Below, piece by piece: positions 35,621 to 46,428 of a stretch of 64,000 nucleotides of DNA (position 1 is the first letter of the stretch; each line of letters opens with the position of its first letter). Made by a program: the position numbers and the translations under genes. Source of the DNA: Callorhinus ursinus (taxonomy: Eukaryota; Chordata; Mammalia; Carnivora; Otariidae); contig NW_020312827.1 of the NCBI RefSeq assembly GCF_003265705.1, forward strand, positions 23,168,896-23,232,895, given 5' to 3'. A model generated the notes under the pieces. The model searched no databases, had not been told where the DNA came from, and saw only the letters and a list, made by a program, of their open reading frames with translations.

Positions 35621-36234
35621 TATTTGTGGTTGCTTAAAGAAATAGCAGGACAGAGAACTCCAGCAGAAGCCCATAATTTTTCTATTTTTAGACAGTCATT
35701 CATACAGGAGGATTAGGCAAGAATACTTTTTTGCAAGATCTCAGGAAAATGGTTTCTGTGCCTAAGGCACCAGACCAATTCCTTTTTGTCACTAAGGTGA
35801 AGAACATCATTAGATTATTCTTAAATTACTATAACACTACATCTACAGACTTACACCAAGGATGGAAGGGCCCCTGGGAAATGCCAGAAATGGTGTACAT
35901 TGACCCTTTAGTGAGATAGGTTAAAAAAATTGAGGGTTTTATTTTTTTAATCATGTTCCAAACCAACTGGTGGGAAGTAGGCAGAGTGGGTAGAAAGGGT
36001 GAAGAGTATAGAGCCAGCTTAGGAATAGAGTTCTAGGGGCAAGTAGGTGTTACTCGAAGGGTGGAAGAAAAGTAAAATACTTGGTTCCCAGTCATATAGG
36101 GCCCTGAGGACATATGTACTCATGAATCAAGGCCTTTTTATCCCCTACCCTTTATTCAAAGGATGACCTTGTCCCAAGAGGGGAACAGAAAGTCAGTCTC
36201 TGATTAATCTGAAACAGAAACAAAGTGCAGGAAT
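35621..36234. other. Unclassified non-coding stretch
   Basis: No gene or confident repeat. The frame 35731-35919 has no recognised domain. Confidence 0.5.
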
Positions 36235-36281
<47 letters not shown>

Positions 36282-36305
36282 TGATAGATAGGTAGATGGA
36301 TGATA
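36235..36305 (+). repeat. (GATA)n tetranucleotide repeat
   Basis: A perfect GATA array runs from 36235 to 36281, then imperfect units (ttga, ggta, tgga). It accounts for the Ile-Tyr-Leu-Ser repeats seen in the minus-strand frame. Confidence 0.97.
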
Positions 36306-37464
36306 GCATATGGTAACAGGCCCACAGTTTGGAGGACCCACCTATGCACCTTTATTCCCCACTTTCTCTCCATACAAACCCCCCAAATCCAACCAGGGAC
36401 CCAATGACTCTCCCCCAACCCAGACTCATTCCAGCCTCTTTCCAGTTCACTGCACTTAATCCATTCATTCTACTCATTTGTGGAGCAAACTAATAAATGA
36501 ATGACTATCACCAAGTTGAACATATAAGGATTCAAATTAATGCCAAATTCTGGGTGGATACGGTTGGGACTCCCAGTGCTATCTGGAACAGAAGCGATGT
36601 GTTGACTCCAGATTATTACTCAAAGGAGAAGGCCCATGACAAATGACACATTCTGAGTCCACGAGGCCTTATCCAGGGAAAAGCATCTTGCTCTCTAACC
36701 TGTAGGAAAAGCTTGGATCAGCTGCTACCAGTTCTCATTCTCCTAACTGCCATTGCTCAACCAGTGTGTGTTCACAGCAATTTAAAATAAAGAACAGACA
36801 TCCCTAAGATATGTTTTAAATTACAAGGTCATTGTCATTAGAAGAACTGCCAATGCTTCAGGAGAAAAGCACTATACCAAAAAAGAACTATATTTAATTA
36901 TAGTCATTTTATTTATCCATTTTGCCAAGATCACTTAATGTGTAGCGATGAAGGTAAAATAAAAGGGGAAAACAACAAAGTACAAATCCTCCTTTTACTT
37001 TTTAATAAGTAAATAAATTAAGATGTCTGATACTGGGAGCTGGAGAGACCGATGCTTTCATTAGCACACCCTGATGTGCAGTTGGAGGCAGGGGAAGTCA
37101 AGAAGGTCCTTTCTCCTTGCAGTTTGTGTCCATTTGTAGTACAATGACCACTGTTGTCTCATATGTTGAACCTCAAGGTTTTTAATTTTAAGTAGTGGAC
37201 AAATCCCCCATCTGCTTTTCAGAGCCAACCTATAAACTACAGGGCGATGTGGCACCCGGTGACAGCCACCCCAGGAGATCTGTCCTTCTGCCGGTCTGCG
37301 TGAACCTGGTCTCCACAAGAGAAAGGATGGGGCTGACAGTATCACACCCATCCTGGAGGTTGTCCACAGATCATCAGGGCATCCAAAGGGGCTAGCTGGA
37401 ATTCCGGGAAGGCTTACCAGAAGACCAGGAAGCTGAGTCTCCTTCTTAGAAAGAGAAGGCAAAT
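36306..37464. other. Unclassified non-coding stretch
   Basis: No gene was called. The minus frame 37061-37462 (133 codons) and the plus frame 37195-37395 overlap, and neither shows a domain. There are acceptor-like 'tctccttgcag' (near 37120) and 'tctgcttttcag' (near 37222) sites on the plus strand, but no supporting frame. Confidence 0.45.
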
Positions 37465-37655
37465 GACCATGTGCTGAGCACCATGCAAAGGGCCTTGTGC
37501 CTGGGGCTTTATCTCATTGATCTCTCATGCAAGCCCATGGGGAAAGTATTACTCTTCTCATTTTATTAGAAGGAAATTTAAAGATCACACAACTGTTAAA
37601 TGCAAAGCTGAAGTTCGGAACCCGTTCTTTCCAGCACCAGAGCACTGCCTGCTCA
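37465..37655 (-). mobile_element. MIR SINE
   Basis: Antisense MIR: 'catgtgctgagcaccatgcaaaggg', 'tttatctcattgatctctc', 'attactcttctcattttattagaagg', 'agcaccagagcactgcctgc'. Confidence 0.7.
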
Positions 37656-38925
37656 ATGGAAGCAAAACGCATCTCCAGTTGGGTCTGATTTCGCACACAT
37701 ACATATTTTATTTAGGAAGTGGTCTGAAAATGCACACTTCAATTATTCTGATTTGCTAATCGAATTTTCTGAGTTGAAAAAAAAAAAATCTTAGGATTTG
37801 GGTTAGCTGTTGTCACAGCTCACCATGATCCCTGATGGCTGGGGGAACAATTCAAAAGCCTTGGAATCTACCCGGCCAGTTTGACAAATACCTTGTTCCG
37901 TCCTTAAATCAGGGTTAGTTCTCCGACTCATTGGTTGGATGGCTAGATGCTGGAAATGGTACCCCCGGGGAGAGGCAAAATGTCCCATTCCCAGAATTAC
38001 CTGAACACAAACTAGGTTAGAGTGTGAGAGAACACCCACGCGGCATGAGTTGCATATTGCAGCAGAAGTATTCATCTGAAGCATCTCTGTAAGACTCTTT
38101 CTGCACTAAAAGAAGGGAATAAGGAACATCCATGTGGCCACCAGGACACTCAGAGCAAAACCCATATGTCTAGAGTGAACTTGATATTGATATCATGGCT
38201 CTGGACAAAGGTCTTCCCCTTTCAATACAGGTTTTACTTGATTGTGCTTCTAAACAATTCTGTAATAATGATTTGGAATTCTCCAGAACCATTCCACTGA
38301 GTGCCGAGCCTTCCGATGTTAATTAACAACACATCTCACATAGCTACACACACACAAGCACACACACAAGATCCATGAGAGTTGTACCAGGAAAACTGTG
38401 GATCAACATTTGAACATTCTAAAACATTAGTATCAGATGCCTGACTTGAACCTTGTGATTAGGATTTGACAATCTATGTGTTAGTTTGTGGACATTTAAA
38501 AATGTTTCTGTGAATATCTGTCTCTCAGTTAAAGAGTGTTTAGACATGTGCCAACGGGCCTGATTTCAGAGATGCTTATCTTCAGTTACAAATGAGGTAT
38601 AAATAAATATTTGTGGAGGGGGGAGGAAGGGAGTTAGAAAAAAAAAGGAGCAGACAGGCTGGCTGGCTAGTCGACTGATAAACTTAGAATTATCTTCAGA
38701 TGTCCACAGGAAGAAAAAGAAAAAAAAATTCCCAATATCACAAATCACCAGGCATCTTCCCCATATACTATTAGCCACATACCAACTGATAAGTGACCCA
38801 AGAAAGGCAAAATCTCATATCCAGCCCATAGTCCTTTCATTACACTTGATTTGTGTGCATAGCCAGCCCTGTTTTGACCCTTTCTGTGCCCCTTCATTCC
38901 ACCTGCTCCTGCCTGGGAAGTAGCT
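37656..38925. other. Unclassified non-coding stretch
   Basis: No gene. There is a short CA-rich tract near 38347-38369 and purine-rich runs near 38620-38650 and 38710-38730. No repeat family was recognised. Confidence 0.5.
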
Positions 38926-39215
38926 GAGTCAAAGGACGCACAGTCCCCTCTGCTCTTCACAACCTCACTGCACCCCACACCCCCATTACCCAACAATGTG
39001 AGGGGGTTGCATCTTTTCACCATCCACCCCACTCTCTAGATGTCCCACACCACACCACAGATTCTCCATCAGGCTCTCACAGGAAATAATCCTGTGGGGC
39101 TGGAAAGGAAAGTCAGAATCCTGTGGGATGGCCCCGTCAGAAAGAGCAGAGGCCCTTCCATGGGTTGAGATGGGGAGCAGAACAAGAGTGTAACAACATT
39201 TATGTGGTAAAAGCA
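38926..39215. repeat. Unidentified duplicated unit, copy A
   Basis: This segment matches 41148-41412 in the same orientation, with several small gaps. Shared blocks include 'gtcaaaggac', 'caatgtgaggggg', 'tcttttcaccatc', 'agcagaggcccttcca' and 'atggggagcagaac'. I estimate roughly three quarters identity by eye. I do not recognise the family. The minus-strand frames of the two copies are also alike. Confidence 0.85.
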
Positions 39216-39224
39216 AACTTTACA

Positions 39225-39420
39225 TTCAACCAGCATCTTTCCTTTGAGCACCTCATACGCTGAACATGAACTCATTTGCTCTGCCAATATCCCCACGGTA
39301 GATAGATAGCCAAGCAGGCATCATCTTCTTCATTTTCAAGAAAGGATACCCCAGGCACAAAGAGGTTAAGTATCTTGTCCAAGGTCACACAGCTAATCAG
39401 CATCCCCTATCTTTTGATGC
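39225..39420 (-). mobile_element. MIR SINE
   Basis: Antisense MIR: 'catcttcttcattttcaagaaagg', 'ggcacaaagaggttaagtatcttgtccaaggtcacacagctaatcag'. The core is very clear. Confidence 0.8.
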
Positions 39421-40839
39421 CCTACTCGAAGTTCATACACCTTTCCCATTATTCTCTTGATTCTTTTCATTTCAGCAACAATAAGATGTAACCAGGTCTC
39501 CAGCAGAAACTCCAACACATTAGCCACATGCCTCTGTATTTACACACCGGATAAATGGAGAAGTTGAAGCATGGGACATGAGAGAGGGAGATATCTGTGC
39601 TGGGAGTAGAGTCCAAATGGACTCAAAGGGAAAAGGGGGTGTCTTCCAAATGTCCGGGGTGCATTATTGCCCCGATTTCAGAGTTGGAAGAAGTCTCAGA
39701 CTACATCTATTCTGATGTAGGATTTCTCTCTACAAGGACACGGGCCCCTGTGTCATATTTCTCTGGGAGTCCTCTGCGTTGTCAGAAGGTTCCAGCACAG
39801 AACTCTAGTGGAATTTCAGGAATCAGCCAAATAGGAGAAGGAGGTGCTACAATGGACTTTCTTCATACAATTCTTGCTTGGAAGGGAAGTATTAATACCT
39901 AAAGTTCTTCATCTTTAATCAAGATTAAACTGTGAGTGCTATTTGGGAGGATTAGGACCTTACTTCACAAGAAAAATCTCAAGCCACAATACTGCCTCAA
40001 AAGACATGTTCTCCTTTTGACCCTTCCTGCCACTTAGAGAGAGATAAATACACACACAGATTACCAAAAGGAGAAAAATGGAGCACACGGAGGAAATGGG
40101 AAGAATATGGTTTTACACAAATAGAGCAATTTAGGAGATAATCAACACAGTAGAGACTGCCTGCTGAGGGTTTCACACCAGAAAAAAAGACAACCCACAA
40201 TTGATTAGTGATGTCTGTCTTGGGCACAGAGTTGGAGAGTGATGGTACACATGCCCCAGCTTTTCCATGGCTCTAAAGTTGTCTAAGCCCCTCATTTTAT
40301 ATCTGAGGGTCTTTCTTAGAAGACAATTCTCTGTGAACATCTCACCTTTCTGCATGAGTTGGGCAAGAGGCACTGATAATCTTTTCAAGGGTGTTTGCGT
40401 AGTAAAACATCTTTGAAACTGAAGATACTGTCTCTCTCCTGGTCAGAAGGCAGATTTGTTTCCTGACCACTAAGCAAAGAGAGAGAACATCTGCCTCCCT
40501 GGAGCCATTCCAGGAGAGTAGGGTCTCCCTCTCTCCAAGAAGATTGGCTTACATTCCAGAGTAAAGATAAGGTTCTTTCTCTCTCCAGAGGGGAAGGTGA
40601 GCAAGTCCCCAGCAGCCCTAGATAAAATCAGTTTCCTAACTTGGCTGGGGTGGGGTGCTCTCTTTGATACACCCCACTGCATATGCAGGTACCATCTGGC
40701 CCTCACACTGCCCTGTGGGAATTGAGACTCAGAGAACAGATGCAAGAGATTGTTCTGGTTGCTGCTTTTGCCATAGGTAACCAATGCTCTTTGTCTCTGA
40801 CCCTGATCTTGTATCTTCTGTCAATATATATACTGACAA
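39421..40839. other. Unclassified non-coding stretch
   Basis: No gene. The frame 39597-39902 (101 codons) and the minus frame 40470-40784 have no recognised domains. Confidence 0.5.
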
Positions 40840-40840
40840 T

Positions 40841-41006
40841 AGTGTGTGTACACACATATACATGTGCACATACATGTATGTAAAGGCAGGTGTGCATGCA
40901 GGTGCACATGTATGCACACATGCATATGTCCTATACATGGATATGTGCACAACACATACATATATTGACCACATACGTATATAATCACACATGCAGATAT
41001 ATATAA
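40841..41006. repeat. Alternating purine/pyrimidine tract
   Basis: About 165 bases of degenerate TG/CA/TA dinucleotides ('tgtgtgtacacacatatacatgtgcacatacatgtatg'-type). Both strands are therefore open in several frames by composition alone. Tracts like this can adopt Z-DNA or cruciforms. Confidence 0.9.
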
Positions 41007-41147
41007 AAGCAGGGAACTAACTTGCTAACTTGCACACAGGCTACAAGCTCAGACTTTTCACAGCTTTTGACCTTAATAATTTTAATCCTCAGTTCAATGT
41101 TCTTTCCATTCACTGCAATGTATTGCCAAACTCTATTTTGATCCTTT

Positions 41148-41412
41148 TGTCAAAGGACCCACAGTCTCCTCTGCTAGTCACAAACTCCCCACAGCCCCCA
41201 TCAAGTGACAATGTGAGGGGGCTGCGTCTTTTCACCATCGGCCCCACACTGAACCACAAACCCTCCACCAGGCACTCATAGGAAGTAATCCCACGGGGCT
41301 GGAGAGGAGAGGCAGGTCCCTGTGGCATGGTCCCATCTGAAACAGCAGAGGCCCTTCCAGGGGCTGACATGGGGAGCAGAACCAGAAACAGTGAGGACAT
41401 TTCATGTGGCAG
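41148..41412. repeat. Unidentified duplicated unit, copy B
   Basis: Partner of 38926-39215, direct orientation, about 2.2 kb apart. Copy B lacks small internal segments that copy A has and ends in 'atttcatgtggcagaagaag'. Its minus-strand frame (41110-41400) resembles those at 38745-39032 and 38986-39216, including a shared 'Met-Val-Lys-Arg' and 'Ser-Arg-Gly-Asp-Cys'. Confidence 0.85.
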
Positions 41413-41559
41413 AAGAAGGAAGAAGATGAATGGAAATGAGAGAGCTGGTCAAAGGGAAGAGAAAGTCAGCCAGAGAAAGAAGGAGACAGAAACCGGGGCA
41501 TGCCCAGAGAAGGCAACATGAGGACAGAACAGCATCACAGAGAGAGAAAATTAGTAATG

Positions 41560-42120
41560 TGGGTTTTAAAAGTGTGAAGTCATAAATAGTGTAAAAAGTC
41601 CCTCCCCAAATGCTTGAGTCATTAAAACAGAAAACTCTCCGCACACCCGCATTTTCATTAACATCTGCATTTAACACAGAACCCAAGCGGGAGAGCCAAG
41701 CAAACCTATTAATATGCTTCATTCCTCGGCTCTGATAGGCCTCAGGGAAGCACACCTGAGCGGCTTTCTGGGCCTTTCTTAAGAGATTTATTTTCTCTCC
41801 CACTCTTCCAGAGATGCTGTCACCAGGAGCATCTGATTTGAGGTCTCCTATGGTAAGGGAGGGGGGAGGTTGTCACATGCAGAAAGACAACAGTGCTGTT
41901 TGCCCTGCGATGTTTACAAAGGACAGCCTGTGCCAGACACATCGGCCTGGCAGACGCTGACAGGCCTCTGAGAAGAGGCAGGACGGACAGCAGAGGCCCT
42001 GTGAATGCTGCGCAAGTGAACGGTCAGCCAGACATTTGATGCCCATCAGGAAATTGTACTTGCTAATTCATTCAAATTGACAAAGAGAAGACCAAGCCTT
42101 TCCTGAACTAAAAACATGAA
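41560..42120. other. Repeat-free block, candidate conserved element
   Basis: I see no transposon signature across 41560-42120. It holds homeobox/POU-like AT motifs ('ttcattaacatctgcattt', 'ctattaatatgcttcatt') and a SOX/TCF-like 'acaaagg'. The minus-strand frame 41402-41803 is open but domain-free. Calling it conserved is inference only. Confidence 0.35.
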
Positions 42121-42324
42121 ACTATAAGACGAAAGAGGACTGATATTCAGCAAGAGAAGCCTGGAAAATGGAGGGAGCGCATGAGGGATCAGACAGGTCT
42201 TGAGGAGCTGGCGCTACTCCAGGAGTTGGGTTTTGCACAAAGGGAGGGAGAATAATCCCCCCCTGGGGAGATGGGGTGACTGGCGGCGGCAGGGCTCTCA
42301 ACACATCAATGAACCCCCAAGAGC

Positions 42325-42450
42325 CTTCTCTGCAGAATGGGGACAGTGGTACTCATCGACTTCGTGGGGCTATGGCTTGGAAAAGAATAAAAATGTTCTG
42401 AAGGCACTTGGTAAATATGAAGTGCTGTACAAATGGCAATAATAATGTCA
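42325..42450 (+). mobile_element. MIR SINE 3' part
   Basis: 'ctctgcagaatggggacagtggtactcatcg', 'ttcgtggggctatgg', and 'gaaggcacttggtaaatatgaagtgctgtac' fit the MIR 3' half. Confidence 0.65.
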
Positions 42451-43379
42451 AATTTTATTTAACATCTTCATTAAGGACTCAGAGTGGAGTAGGCAGTCCG
42501 TTAATGAAATCTGCAGAGAGTTCCCGAACTGGCAACAGCTCAGCTCGGACAAGCAAACAGCTGGGGGAGGCCGTGCACAGGGGACCAATGTCCAGGATCA
42601 CAAGTCGGGTCCCTTCCTCAGCAGTTAACCCAGCCCTGTGAAGGAGTCTCCTGGGGGCGGGGGGGCAGGGGCGGCTGAGGGAAATCGCCCCGAGCCTCCT
42701 CTTTGCTCCCAGCCCCTGTGGCTATCCAGGTAAAATCAGAGTCCAGTGAACATCGGGAAGGATGTGAAAGCTGTCCCAATGTCCGCTCAAGATGTGGAAA
42801 GAATGTTAGGAACTTCTCCCTCCTAAGTCTTGGTAGTGGCGGGTCGCAGTTCGGGAGTGTGGTGCAGTCATGTTACGGGGTGCTCTCTATGGGAAGTTGG
42901 TGATGACCCTCTCATGAATTGGGCCTGCAGGCTGGGGTTCCAAGACACTGCACCCTCCCTGGGCTTCTGTCTTCACTGAGAAAAAAGTACAAGATTTTAA
43001 GCCACACCCAGACCTGTGCGAGCACTAGAGCCAAGATACCAAAAATGCACCTTGAGAGCCCATGGCTGTGCCTTCAAGGCAACCCAAATAAGCCTGCGGC
43101 AGAACCCCAACTCTGGACCAGGGCTTACAGGTCTCTTCAGGACCTTGCTTACCTTTCTAGTCTCCCCTGTCTCCACACCCACAGGGAATGCTCCAGCCAA
43201 GCTGAGCCATGGGTCGCTCCTTGACTGAATATACACACTGTTCCCTCAGGCACAAATATTCTTCTTTTCCCTCTTTCCCTGACTAAACTGACTTTTCTTT
43301 TGGGTCCCAGCTCTCCCACAACTGCAGTGTTCACAGTATATCTTCTATGCACCTTATACTTTCTCATCACAGATCCTGA
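42451..43379. other. Unclassified GC-richer stretch
   Basis: No gene. A G-rich segment at 42650-42680 could form a G-quadruplex. Frames at 42919-43236 overlap on three phases and have no domain. Confidence 0.45.
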
Positions 43380-43476
43380 CTCAACAGTTGCTTATTGATT
43401 GCCTTCTCTGAACCAGGTACTGTGCAGAGGGTATGACATTCAACAAGAGAAACACAATTCCAACCTCCTAGGAGAG
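43380..43476 (-). mobile_element. L2 3' end fragment
   Basis: 'gttgcttattgattgccttctctgaaccaggtactgtgcag' and 'cattcaacaagaga ... ccaacctcctagg' resemble the antisense L2 3' end. Confidence 0.6.
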
Positions 43477-43582
43477 AGTGGTTCTGAGACCTGGCTACAC
43501 ATTAGAACCATTTGGGAAGCTTTTAAAAAATAAAATGTAATGGGTCTGGAATGGGACCCTTAATAATGGGTATATTTTAAGA
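43477..43582 (+). mobile_element. MER5-like MITE, truncated
   Basis: Begins 'gagtggttctgagacctggctacacattagaaccatttgggaagcttttaaaaaat' and stops after 'ataatgggtatattttaaga', where a second copy starts. Confidence 0.75.
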
Positions 43583-43583
43583 C

Positions 43584-43765
43584 AGTGGTTCTCAACAATG
43601 GCAGTCTATGGAATTACTTAGGAAGATTTATAAAATACTGATGCCTTGTGTTCCCACCCCAAGGCCAATTAGACCCAACTGTCTGAGAGTGAAGCCTGGA
43701 TCTAGCTATTTGCTTAAGTTCCCAAGAGATTCTAATGTATGGGCATGGCTGTGAGCCAATGGTCT
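43584..43765 (+). mobile_element. MER5-like MITE, second copy
   Basis: Starts with the terminal 'cagtggttctcaacaatgg'. It continues 'aattacttaggaagatttataaaatactgatgcc' and ends 'agattctaatgtatgggcatggctgtgagccaatgg'. It is in the same orientation as, and abuts, the preceding copy. Confidence 0.8.
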
Positions 43766-43789
43766 GGAGGGAAGAAGAGACATTCTACT

Positions 43790-43925
43790 GCTAAGATCAG
43801 CCTATCTATTTACCTACATCCCTCCTAGTCTATGAATTCCTTAAAAACAAAGATCTTATCAAAGATAATATTTCCAGGACTTGGCATTATACTAGCACAC
43901 AGTATGTAATCACTAAACATTTACC
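43790..43925 (+). mobile_element. L2 3' end fragment
   Basis: 'ccctcctagtctatgaattccttaaaaacaaag', 'ccaggacttggcattatactagcacacagtatgtaatcactaaacat' follow the L2 3' UTR. Confidence 0.65.
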
Positions 43926-43969
43926 GAAAGAAGCAAGGACAAACTCTTAACTATGTTGGCTTTGTCGTG

Positions 43970-44432
43970 TATTAGTGAGCTAAGGCTGCCATAGCAAACT
44001 ATCACAAACTAGGTGGCTTAAATAACAGAAATTTATAGTCTCACAGTTCTGGAAGCTAGAAGTCTATGATCAAGGTGTTGCCGAGGTTAGTTTGCTCCTT
44101 CTGACGGCGATAAGGGAGAATGTGTTCTATGCCTCTCTCCTAATGTCTGGTGGTTTACGGGCAATCAGCATTCATTCCTTAGCTAGCAGATGCATCACCC
44201 CCATCTCTGCTTTCAGGCTCACGTGGTGTTCTCCCTGTTGTGCATGCCTGTCTCTGTATCCAAACATGCCCCTTTTATGAGTACACCAGTCATACTGGAT
44301 TAGGACCCACACTGACGACCTCAACTTAACTCAATCATCGGCAAAGACCCTATTTCCAAAGAAGGTCACCTTCACACACACTAGCGGTTAGCACTTCAAC
44401 ACCCTCTGGGAGGAATACTGTCAACCCATAAC
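43970..44432 (-). mobile_element. MLT1-type MaLR LTR, minus strand
   Basis: The reverse-complement order is clear: 'gtattagtgagctaaggctgccatagcaaa', 'aggtggcttaaataacagaaattta', 'ctcacagttctggaagc', 'tggattaggacccacactga', 'ccctatttccaaag', and 'gtcaacccataaca'. It is a near-complete LTR with no internal region. Confidence 0.88.
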
Positions 44433-45519
44433 ATTATGCTGGAGGAAGGAAAGGAGAGGGGATAAACTCTTAAATATCTTTGTTGAGTGGGATGCTTCCT
44501 TATACTGGATCATGGCTCTCTGATTTGACCTCAACCAGAACTTTTTCTAGCAGCTCTCCACTAAGCAAAAAGGCACAAAGTAGGCTGGCCCTTGGCAAAA
44601 TGATGAATTAGCAAAGATTGTCCGCCCTCTCTCCTCCCAAGGCACCTTACCTATATTCCAGTTCTGAACTGACTTAAAGTATCTCACTGTCTGCTGCATC
44701 CAAACAGGGAGGAATAGACTTCATATAAGATACCACATGATTTAGCGTAACATATTGCCCTCTTGGGGATACTGGAAATTTAACTGAATAATCGGGGGGG
44801 GAAATAAAAATGCTGGCAATGCCCCCAAAAATAAATCCCTAAGGTTGAAATGTAGGCATTTTGTCGGGGGAGGTCCAGGGAAATGGGGGGAGGGCAAAAG
44901 AGGACTCCTTGGTAACACCCTCCCCTCCCGACCCACCCTCTTCATCTGAGACGCATAGAGCCTTAGTGGACATGGCTTGCTGAAGGATGGTTCTAGGTCA
45001 CTCTAGGAAAGAGGAAGACTCTTTAGAAAATACTTCCACTCCATATTCGATCCCGATGCCATCAGTGGTTAGTTACCATATTCTGTGAAGTAGGCATTAA
45101 TATTTTTTTCCTAATGGAAACTCAGAGCTTGACCTATGCTCACCACACAAGTTGGCTCTTTTCTTTAGGGTTTCACCGAGGTCTCTGGACCTGGCCTGGT
45201 GGCAGTCTCTGCTGGGCATGGCATTAGCCTGGGTGTTGGCTCCAGAGCCACTCCTGAGAAAGACCACTAACTGCCACTTCAGCTGCAGCCACCAAGCTGG
45301 GGTGGGGGTGCCTATAAATTGGCCTCGATTGGTAAGAAAACTTTTTCACACACTTTTGGGGACTAGAGTTTAATTAAACAAGTTCTCAGCTCCTCAACTG
45401 TTCTCACCAAGGTTTTCAGCCACGCTGAAACACTGTTATTTATGACTGACAGCTGTCGTGGGAGATGATAATGTAGGGGATATAAAAGATTCTGCATATT
45501 TTTCTCAGAGCAAGGAAAA
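44433..45519. other. Unclassified stretch with promoter-like motifs
   Basis: No gene was supported. 45447-45457 is a TGACAGCTGTC palindrome (the type bound by MEIS/PKNOX/TGIF factors). A perfect TATAAAAG lies 24 bases further on at 45481-45488. The frame 45152-45373 has no recognised domain. Confidence 0.4.
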
Positions 45520-45985
45520 AGTACTAGGCTGGGAGTCATAAGGCACAGATTCTTGACCTGGATCTGTCACCAGCTGGGTGCTGTTAGGAAAGATCACCTC
45601 CCTTCTTCTCATCCTCAGTGTTCTCAGATGTTAAATGGGAATAATAGCTGAGTGCTCTTCTAAACTCTACACATATGTTGAATTACTTGGTAATTAAAAT
45701 TGATCCCAACAGCCTTATGAAATAGTACTACAATATTTCTATTTTAAATATAAGAAGAGAAGCACAGAGAATTAGTTTGCTTGAGTTCACACTGCTAGTC
45801 ACTAGTGAGCTGAGATTTGAACCAGGTAATCTGGCTCTAGCTTCTTTTCCCTTAACCACTATGCATAATAATAGCATAATAATAATAGTAACTACATCAC
45901 CAGAAGTAGTGATGATTAACTGAGATAATGTACATAAGAACTTGGAAAATATTTAATAAAGTTGGCTGCTTTTATTATATCATGG
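45520..45985 (+). mobile_element. MIR split by an antisense MIR
   Basis: The sense head spans 45520-45650 ('ctgggagtcataaggcacag ... gttaaatgggaataatag'). The sense tail resumes at about 45905 ('gatgattaactgagataatgtacataag ... aatatttaataaagttgg'). The middle, 45655-45870, is a MIR in the opposite direction. Confidence 0.7.
45655..45870 (-). mobile_element. MIR SINE nested in a MIR
   Basis: Antisense MIR: 'agtgctcttctaaactctacacatatg', 'atcccaacagccttatgaaatag', 'gaagcacagagaattag', 'gctgagatttgaaccaggtaatctggctc', 'cccttaaccactatgc'. It is close to full length. Confidence 0.8.
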
Positions 45986-46222
45986 AGTAGGATCTCGATA
46001 CATGCAGGGTGGGTAGGTCGATGCTCTCTCCAGAGTCGTCTGGAAGTCTTTTCCTAAGGATGCAGTCCATAGTTTGGTAGATTCCACCGTTTTCCAGACT
46101 CAACAAAGATATGTAAAAAGGTGAATACCCAATGAGTTTAGAGAAAAGCGTCTAGTTGAGCTAATGCACAGTCTCATTCTGATGGCTGCAAGGTAAGGCT
46201 GGTCTTAAGAATAGCCAGAGTA

Positions 46223-46410
46223 GGGCACCTGGGTGGCTCAGCCAGTTAAGCATCTGCCTTTGGCTCAGGTCATGATCCCAGGGTCCTGGAATCAAGTCCC
46301 ACATCAGGCTCCCTGCCCAGAGGGGAACCTGCTTCTCCTTCTACCCCTCCCCCCTGCTCATGATCTCTCTCACTCTCTCTCACATAAATAAATAAAATCT
46401 TTTTTTTTTT
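46223..46410 (+). mobile_element. CAN-SINE with poly-T tail
   Basis: Full head ('gggcacctgggtggctcagcc'), body and 'cacataaataaataaaatc' end. The tail is a T run instead of the usual A run (46400-46411). Flanking duplications 46205-46222 and 46411-46428 ('agaatagccagagta'; one inserted G in the right copy) confirm retroposition. Confidence 0.95.
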
Positions 46411-46428
46411 TAAGGAATAGCCAGAGTA

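Noticed and set aside
37061..37462. Minus-strand frame of 133 codons as a gene
   Set aside because: No recognised domain, no convincing splice or promoter context, and another frame is open on the opposite strand.
41402..41803. Minus-strand frame of 133 codons as a gene
   Set aside because: It has a hydrophobic C-terminal half but no recognisable family. It spans the end of the duplicated unit and unique DNA.
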